This document shows, piece by piece, positions 53,040 through 57,608 of a stretch of 57,608 nucleotides of DNA (position 1 is its first letter; the number at the start of each line of letters is the position of its first letter). Where the stretch lies: the NCBI GenBank assembly GCA_029262515.1, contig JAJCZH010000001.1, forward strand, positions 1 to 57,608, written 5' to 3'. The notes under the pieces were generated by a model. It made no database searches, was not told where the DNA came from, and was given only the letters and a program-made list of their open reading frames with translations. The DNA comes from Deltaproteobacteria bacterium (GTDB lineage: Bacteria > Desulfobacterota > GWC2-55-46 > JADFVP01). The position numbers and the translations under genes are program-made.

Positions 53040-53948
53040 ATGAGTATTCTGGTTGTAGGTTCGGTGGCTTTCGATTCGGTCAAGACCCCGTTTGGCGAGG
53101 CGGATGAGGTGCTCGGCGGGTCGGGTACTTATTTCTCTACTTCAGCTAGTTACTTTACCGGCGTCAAGCTGGTGGCTGTCGTGGGTACCGATTTTCCGGA
53201 TGAGCATATAGAGAAGCTTGAGTCTCATGACATAGACTTGGAAGGCCTTACCAAGGTTGAGGGTAAGACCTTCAGGTGGAAGGGCAGGTATGACTTCGAC
53301 CTCAACCAGGCGCATACGCTCGATACCCAGTTGAACGTCTTTAGCGACTTCGACCCTGTTCTGCCCGACAGTTATAAAAAGAGCCCCTTCGTCTTTCTTG
53401 CCAATATAGACCCTGAGTTGCAGCACAAGGTGCTCGACCAGGTGGAAAAGCCGACGCTCGTTGCGTGCGACACGATGAACTTCTGGATAGAGGGCAAGCC
53501 GGATGCCTTGAGGGCGCTTTTGAAACGGGTAGACATCTGCGTAATAAACGAGGGTGAGGCGCGCGAGTTCGCGGGCGAGGCGAGCCTTGTAAAGGCGGCC
53601 AACAAGATTCTGGCAGAAGGTCCAAGGTGCCTTATAGTGAAGAGGGGAGAGTACGGCGCGTTAATGTTCAATGGAGACTCGGTCTTTTCGGCTCCTGCCT
53701 TTCCGCTCGAAGATATCTTTGACCCGACCGGTGCCGGAGACTCTTTTGCCGGCGGGCTCATGGGGTACCTGGCCAATACGGGTGACGTAAGTGACGCGAA
53801 TATAAGAAAGGCAATTATCTTCGGAACGGTTATGGCCTCCTTTAACGTAGAGGCCTTCAGCCTCGACAGGCTAGGGGACTTGACCCTTGAAGTGATCCGC
53901 GACCGTTATGCGGAGGTAAAGCGGCTGACGCATTTTGAAGACCTGTAG
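53040..53948 (+). CDS. PfkB-family carbohydrate/nucleoside kinase
   Basis: A 302-residue ribokinase-fold kinase. The C-terminal anion-hole motif is DPTGAGDSFAGG with the catalytic aspartate, and the N-terminal substrate side has GGSGTYFSTSASYF. The substrate may be adenosine, given the position 21 bases after mtaP, whose product is adenine plus methylthioribose-1-phosphate, but ribose or another sugar cannot be excluded. Co-transcribed with mtaP. Confidence 0.9.
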   Translation: MSILVVGSVAFDSVKTPFGEADEVLGGSGTYFSTSASYFTGVKLVAVVGTDFPDEHIEKLESHDIDLEGLTKVEGKTFRWKGRYDFDLNQAHTLDTQLNVFSDFDPVLPDSYKKSPFVFLANIDPELQHKVLDQVEKPTLVACDTMNFWIEGKPDALRALLKRVDICVINEGEAREFAGEASLVKAANKILAEGPRCLIVKRGEYGALMFNGDSVFSAPAFPLEDIFDPTGAGDSFAGGLMGYLANTGDVSDANIRKAIIFGTVMASFNVEAFSLDRLGDLTLEVIRDRYAEVKRLTHFEDL

Positions 53949-54091
53949 GGCCTGTTCTACTGTTTATTACGATCCGAAACGTAACTGTACTCATACTAAA
54001 AATGTCTCAGATGAGGTAGCCGGTGAGGCCTGAGTTCTTTAGTAAAAAAAACCTGGCATCTATGCCGAGGGTCTCAATATTCAGGGTACCT

Positions 54092-54865
54092 ATGTTTAGA
54101 TATATATCAGCCATGTCCCTGTTAACGCGCGTCTTCGTATTTGCGTCGGCGCTGGCGCTCGTTTCGGCCTGCGGGGCCGGGCTTGAGCAGAGGAAGGTAG
54201 AGAGCAAGACGCACTTTGATCTCGGCGTGGTCTACCTGAACGACCGCAACTCTATTATGGCGCTCGAAGAGCTTACGAAAGCGATAGAGAAGTATCCTAA
54301 AGAGGCCAAATATCATAATGCGCTGGGGCTCGCGTACTTTGCCAGAGAGATGAACGAACAGGCAAAGGTGCATATGAAGGAGGCGATAGCGCTCGATCCC
54401 GACTTTTCCGAGGCGCAACTGAACCTGGGCCGCATCTACCTTGAAGAGAGGAATTGGAAGGCGGGTATAGAAGCATCTGAAGAGGCGTTGAAGAACATCT
54501 TTTATAAGACCCCGGAGTATGCGCACTTCAATATCGCACAGGCGAATTACGAAATGGGTAAATACGATAAAGCTGCCGAGGGTTTTTCCAGGGCCGTCAG
54601 GCTCAACCCCAGGTACGTTCCTGCGTTATATAACCTTGGGCAGACGTATGAGAAACTTTCCAGGGTTGACGATGCGGTCAAGGCTTATGAGAGGGCTGTT
54701 TCAATCTCTCCCGGTTTTGTAGATGCTTACTTTAAGCTCGGTATGGCGCTGGTCAAGTCGAAAGATAAGGTGCGTGCAATAGCTGTCTTTAACAGGGTCA
54801 TAAAACTATCCCCTGGAAGCTCGGATGCCAAGTCGGCTGCCGAGTATATAGAGCTGCTGAAGTAA
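54092..54865 (+). CDS. TPR-repeat lipoprotein
   Basis: About 257 residues. A lipoprotein signal with lipobox LVSAC (cysteine at about residue 27) is followed by five or six tetratricopeptide repeats (AKYHNALGLAYFAREMNEQA, then EAQLNLGRIYLEERNWKAG, and so on). The architecture resembles PilW/PilF assembly factors of type IV pili. The ATG at 54092 with AGGG five bases upstream is chosen; a GTG at 54023 would put an extra basic segment before the signal. A RodZ-like gene follows 86 bases later. Confidence 0.88.
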   Translation: MFRYISAMSLLTRVFVFASALALVSACGAGLEQRKVESKTHFDLGVVYLNDRNSIMALEELTKAIEKYPKEAKYHNALGLAYFAREMNEQAKVHMKEAIALDPDFSEAQLNLGRIYLEERNWKAGIEASEEALKNIFYKTPEYAHFNIAQANYEMGKYDKAAEGFSRAVRLNPRYVPALYNLGQTYEKLSRVDDAVKAYERAVSISPGFVDAYFKLGMALVKSKDKVRAIAVFNRVIKLSPGSSDAKSAAEYIELLK

Positions 54866-54951
54866 ACGGCAGAGTTTGCATGAGTTGTACAACCACTGTA
54901 GAATTAATTCTTAGTAGCCTGAAGCAGTCTGTTTTTCTGAGGTAGTTTTTT

Positions 54952-56019
54952 ATGGAAAGTCCCGGGCAGTACCTGAAAAGAGAGCGCGAGATTCGAGGCG
55001 TGAATCTCGGGTCTGTAGCTGCAGCCACACGCGTTCCGCTAAAACTTCTCGAAGCGATAGAGTCGGATAACTTCGCAGCTCAACACCCCACATTCATAAA
55101 GGGTTTTATCCGTTCGTACTGTAAGCACCTCGGCCTTGATGAAAATGACGCGGTGCTCAGGTACGAGATATTTATGAAGGAGCATCCTGGCAACCTCGAC
55201 ATAACATTGTCCGAAGATATGGGTGAGCCGGGCGATGAAACCCCTGTTGCGATTGCAGACGGGCATGGAGCGAACGGCAAGCGTAATATACTTATACTTG
55301 TCGTGGTGGGTGTTCTTGCGATCATCCTGTTTTATCTCTTTTCGTCCGTCTTTTCGGAGCGCAAGAGCCCTGTGGACGTTGGTTCCGGTAGCGCCATTGA
55401 GACGGTGCCACCGGTAGCCGTCTCTAATGAAGCTACTGATGTCGCTTCCGATACTGTTTCGAAAGAGACAGGAACAGCTTCAACCTCTACACAAGACGCT
55501 ACCCTTAACCAGGCAGAGTCTTTAGTGCCTGGTGATGCGGCAGAGCGCGGTGCAGGAGGGCAAGAGGCAGCGGGCAGGGTTGAGTCAGGTGTTTTGACGG
55601 GACCTCAAGGAGGGGTTTCTATTACAGATAGTATGGTTGGTGAGTTGTCGAACTATATTTTGACGGTGAAGGCTACCGAAGAGGTCTGGGTTGAGACGTG
55701 GGTAGATGGCGCTAAGCCGGTTGATGTTATACTGAAGCCTGGCGAGAGTCTGGAGCGCAGGGCGAGTCAAGGAGTTTTTCTCGTAATTGGCAATGCAGGC
55801 GGAGTTGAGATAAACTTTGACGGAGAGTTGATTGAGCTTTTCGGGCAGTCCGGCAAGGTTGTCAGGTTAAAACTGCCTGCCGGTTACGAGTTCGATGTGC
55901 CTCCGCCGGTAAGGAAACCGGCAATAAAGAGACCGGTTGAGGCTCTTAAACCTCATATCGAACAGCCTGCGACGGCCAGTCCAGCGGCGGTTACGGAAAA
56001 AGTGCCTGCGCCCCTGTAA
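54952..56019 (+). CDS. rodZ: RodZ-like helix-turn-helix membrane protein
   Basis: A 355-residue protein. An N-terminal Cro/C1-type helix-turn-helix domain (YLKREREIRGVNLGSVAAAT, then FIKGFIRSYCKHLGLD) is followed by one membrane helix (about 105-127), a serine/threonine/alanine-rich spacer and a C-terminal beta domain of the DUF4115 type (about 225-305). RodZ links MreB to the cell wall. The gene order TPR lipoprotein then RodZ is common in Deltaproteobacteria. Confidence 0.9.
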   Translation: MESPGQYLKREREIRGVNLGSVAAATRVPLKLLEAIESDNFAAQHPTFIKGFIRSYCKHLGLDENDAVLRYEIFMKEHPGNLDITLSEDMGEPGDETPVAIADGHGANGKRNILILVVVGVLAIILFYLFSSVFSERKSPVDVGSGSAIETVPPVAVSNEATDVASDTVSKETGTASTSTQDATLNQAESLVPGDAAERGAGGQEAAGRVESGVLTGPQGGVSITDSMVGELSNYILTVKATEEVWVETWVDGAKPVDVILKPGESLERRASQGVFLVIGNAGGVEINFDGELIELFGQSGKVVRLKLPAGYEFDVPPPVRKPAIKRPVEALKPHIEQPATASPAAVTEKVPAPL

Positions 56020-56112
56020 TGGCTATCAACGGATAATTCTTTTTTCTTTCTGTCTTTATCGGGACTTTGCCTTAAGGCTTCGTTCCTGAGGACCGATGAG
56101 TAGTTTTTAACT

Positions 56113-56153
56113 CTACAGTGGGCCGTAACCGGCCCTGTAAAAAACCGGTTACG
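56113..56153 (+). promoter_or_regulatory. Two competing hairpins upstream of the GAF gene
   Basis: CGTAACCGG (56124-56132) and CCGGTTACG (56145-56153) form a perfect nine-pair stem. Its 5' arm overlaps an alternative hairpin, GGGCCG (about 56120-56125) with CGGCCC (about 56130-56135). Only one can form at a time. Such an arrangement could be an attenuator or ligand-responsive leader, but no ligand or T-run is evident. Confidence 0.45.
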
Positions 56154-56217
56154 CTTTAAGTTCGTAACGTACGGAATAAGCCTGCTCAGGTAGTAAAAGC
56201 AGCATAGGGGGAAGAGT

Positions 56218-56931
56218 ATGGAGTCGATAACAAGGTGCAGAAAGTGCGGCAAGAAGATGGTCAACCAGCGTGTGGATGACCATAAAATCAAGATATCGTG
56301 CAGTTGCGGTTATATAGAGTATAAGGATGCCTCTGCGGCCTCCAAGTCGATTAACCCGCACTACTCTGCCGATAGTCTTATGCCGCTGGTCATGAATGAA
56401 GAGGGCAAGTTCTTTTTCCAGGCAGAGGTGGTTAACAGGGAGCGTAAGGAGATCATAACACTCGAAGAGATAAGCATGCTCGCGAGTTCCGACTATGATC
56501 TCGAAGAGGTGCTCAAGAAGGTAGCCGAGAAGACGGCACAGAGGCTCGGAGTCGATATCTGCTCAATCTACCTCTGGGACGGCAGCCACCTTGTGATGCG
56601 CGGCACATACGGTCTTTCCCAGCAGGCGGTAGGCAGCGCCAAGCTCGAACTTGGAGAAGGGGTAACCGGTTCGGCACTCAAGGAGCATAAACCGATCTTT
56701 ATTTCCGACATCTCCAATGACAAGCGTTACAAGTTCTTTCCGGAGACCAAAGAGGAGCAGTACAGGATCAAGACCATGTATTCGTATCCCTTCTTTTCAG
56801 GAGACGTTCCGTTCGGTGCGCTCAACGCACAGACCGTCGTTACACGAGAGTTTACCGAAGATGAGCTCGGCTTTGTCTCGGTTGTGGCCAACCTGATACT
56901 CGGAGCCGTCAAGATGAGAAAGCAGAAATAA
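56218..56931 (+). CDS. Zinc-ribbon plus GAF-domain protein
   Basis: A 237-residue soluble protein. The first 35 residues have CRKCG and CSCG, a two-CxxC zinc ribbon. Residues about 75-230 form a GAF domain (DYDLEEVLKKVAEKTAQRLG, then FGALNAQTV), closest to the N-terminal GAF of PtsP-type phosphoenolpyruvate phosphotransferases. No output domain follows, so it may bind a ligand and act through a partner. The ATG follows AGGGGG closely. Upstream are the competing hairpins at 56113-56153. Confidence 0.82.
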   Translation: MESITRCRKCGKKMVNQRVDDHKIKISCSCGYIEYKDASAASKSINPHYSADSLMPLVMNEEGKFFFQAEVVNRERKEIITLEEISMLASSDYDLEEVLKKVAEKTAQRLGVDICSIYLWDGSHLVMRGTYGLSQQAVGSAKLELGEGVTGSALKEHKPIFISDISNDKRYKFFPETKEEQYRIKTMYSYPFFSGDVPFGALNAQTVVTREFTEDELGFVSVVANLILGAVKMRKQK

Positions 56932-57055
56932 AAAGCAGAATGTGTCTTGTTATTCATAAGCTCCGATTATTGAGCGAGATATCTACTTTTTGCTTTATAA
57001 CACCCGGGGTGTATGATATATTTTAAAACCTAACAGAGCAGGAGGTATGGATTAA

Positions 57056-57608
57056 ATGATGGATACTAAAGCATTCTTTCATAGTAACGGCAGCAAATTT
57101 GCACTTGTACTCTCTTTTTTACTGCTTATGGTGATGGTCGGTTGCAGCTCAGGCAGCAAAGATGAGTCAAAAGAGAGCGCTGCGCCGAGCGAGAGCGCGC
57201 CAGTCGAAACAGCTGCGCAGGACGGTGGCGAGAGCATGCCCGCGGACCACCCTGCAATGCCTGCCGGTATGGAAAAGATGGCAGAGACTATTCAGAAGGC
57301 CTCTCATGCCAATATAAAGACGTCCAAAGAGGTTGATATCTCGGATGAGCTTAAGGCGCGCTGGAACGAGGTTCAGATAGCCATTACGGATAACGCCAAC
57401 AAGAGGACCGAGCAGATCACGCTCAAGGTAGGCTCCAGGGTTAAGCTCACCGAAGAGGGCTATTTTCTCAGCATAGACGAGTTTGTGCCTGATTATGCGA
57501 TATCCGAATCGAAGATAGTGTCGAGATCTGATGAAGCGAATAACCCGGCAATGCTGGTCTCTCTCTCTGAGAATGATACGGCGATAACCAAGGGATGGGT
57601 CTTTAAGA
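57056..57608 (+). CDS. DUF2155-type lipoprotein (partial, runs off the window)
   Basis: At least 184 residues, truncated by the window end. The start is ATG 57056 with GGAGG ten bases upstream. A lipoprotein signal with the cysteine in MVGCSS (about residue 30) is followed by a serine/glutamate/alanine-rich linker and then a DUF2155-like domain (RWNEVQIAITDN, FVPDYAISESKIVS, NNPAMLVSLSENDT, GWVF). Function is unknown; the family is exported and common in Proteobacteria. It has no overlap with the GAF gene. Confidence 0.8.
   Translation, partial: MMDTKAFFHSNGSKFALVLSFLLLMVMVGCSSGSKDESKESAAPSESAPVETAAQDGGESMPADHPAMPAGMEKMAETIQKASHANIKTSKEVDISDELKARWNEVQIAITDNANKRTEQITLKVGSRVKLTEEGYFLSIDEFVPDYAISESKIVSRSDEANNPAMLVSLSENDTAITKGWVFK

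Overview
The window reads as a continuous bacterial chromosome segment of moderately high GC. It comes from a Gram-negative, didermic organism: there is an outer-membrane beta-barrel porin, a MltD-like lytic transglycosylase, lipoproteins, and both sigma-54/NtrBC and sigma-70 style promoters. Several gene families (a UXX-star glutaredoxin-like selenoprotein, a BBP2-type porin, nickel-pincer genes, ANTAR and NtrBC regulators, a GroEL with a GGM tail) are typical of Deltaproteobacteria in the broad sense (Desulfobacterota and relatives). The sequence alone does not fix the lineage. I see no phage, IS element, CRISPR array, rRNA or tRNA.

Layout. Positions 1-120 are low complexity and look like a contig edge. 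From 125 to 15576 every gene is on the minus strand: an MBL hydrolase, larC, larB, a compact chemosensory set (cheA-cheY-cheW-MCP), thiL, lon, hsp20, galU, an AT-rich DUF2971 gene and uvrD/pcrA. Plus-strand genes follow: glgA, a GNAT acetyltransferase broken by two frameshifts (17442-17847), then a nitrogen block from 18077 to 26913. That block holds an ANTAR response regulator, a glutamine amidotransferase, a porin, amtB1, glnK, amtB2 and nirB. The minus strand then carries a PilZ gene, thiE, ntrC and ntrB, a rhodanese, mtnA, moeA, a lytic transglycosylase, a B12/radical-SAM gene and a uvrA-family gene, with a Nudix gene divergent from ntrB. From 41389 on most genes are plus strand: a membrane glycosyltransferase-like protein, groES-groEL under CIRCE, nth, a selenoprotein gene that ordinary gene callers miss, ndk, a globin-PsiE fusion, rlmN, mtaP, a pfkB kinase, a TPR lipoprotein, a RodZ-like protein, a zinc-ribbon/GAF protein and the start of a DUF2155 lipoprotein. 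A D-aminoacylase-like gene and a conserved hypothetical lie on the minus strand within this part.

The most interesting system is the nitrogen block. A near-perfect sigma-54 promoter sits immediately before the ANTAR regulator and a second sits before amtB1. The 183-base leader between amtB1 and glnK contains two hairpins, each with a six-base loop carrying A at position 1 and G at position 4, which is the published RNA signature bound by ANTAR proteins. The 3' arm of the second hairpin is also the 5' arm of a U-tailed terminator, so the two folds exclude each other. The nirB leader has its own terminator-like hairpins. My model is that NtrBC and sigma-54 switch on the ANTAR protein and amtB1, and the ANTAR protein then allows read-through into glnK-amtB2-nirB.

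The second notable item is a 71-residue glutaredoxin-like protein with an in-frame TGA at codon 13, in a transcription unit that appears to have its own promoter and terminator.
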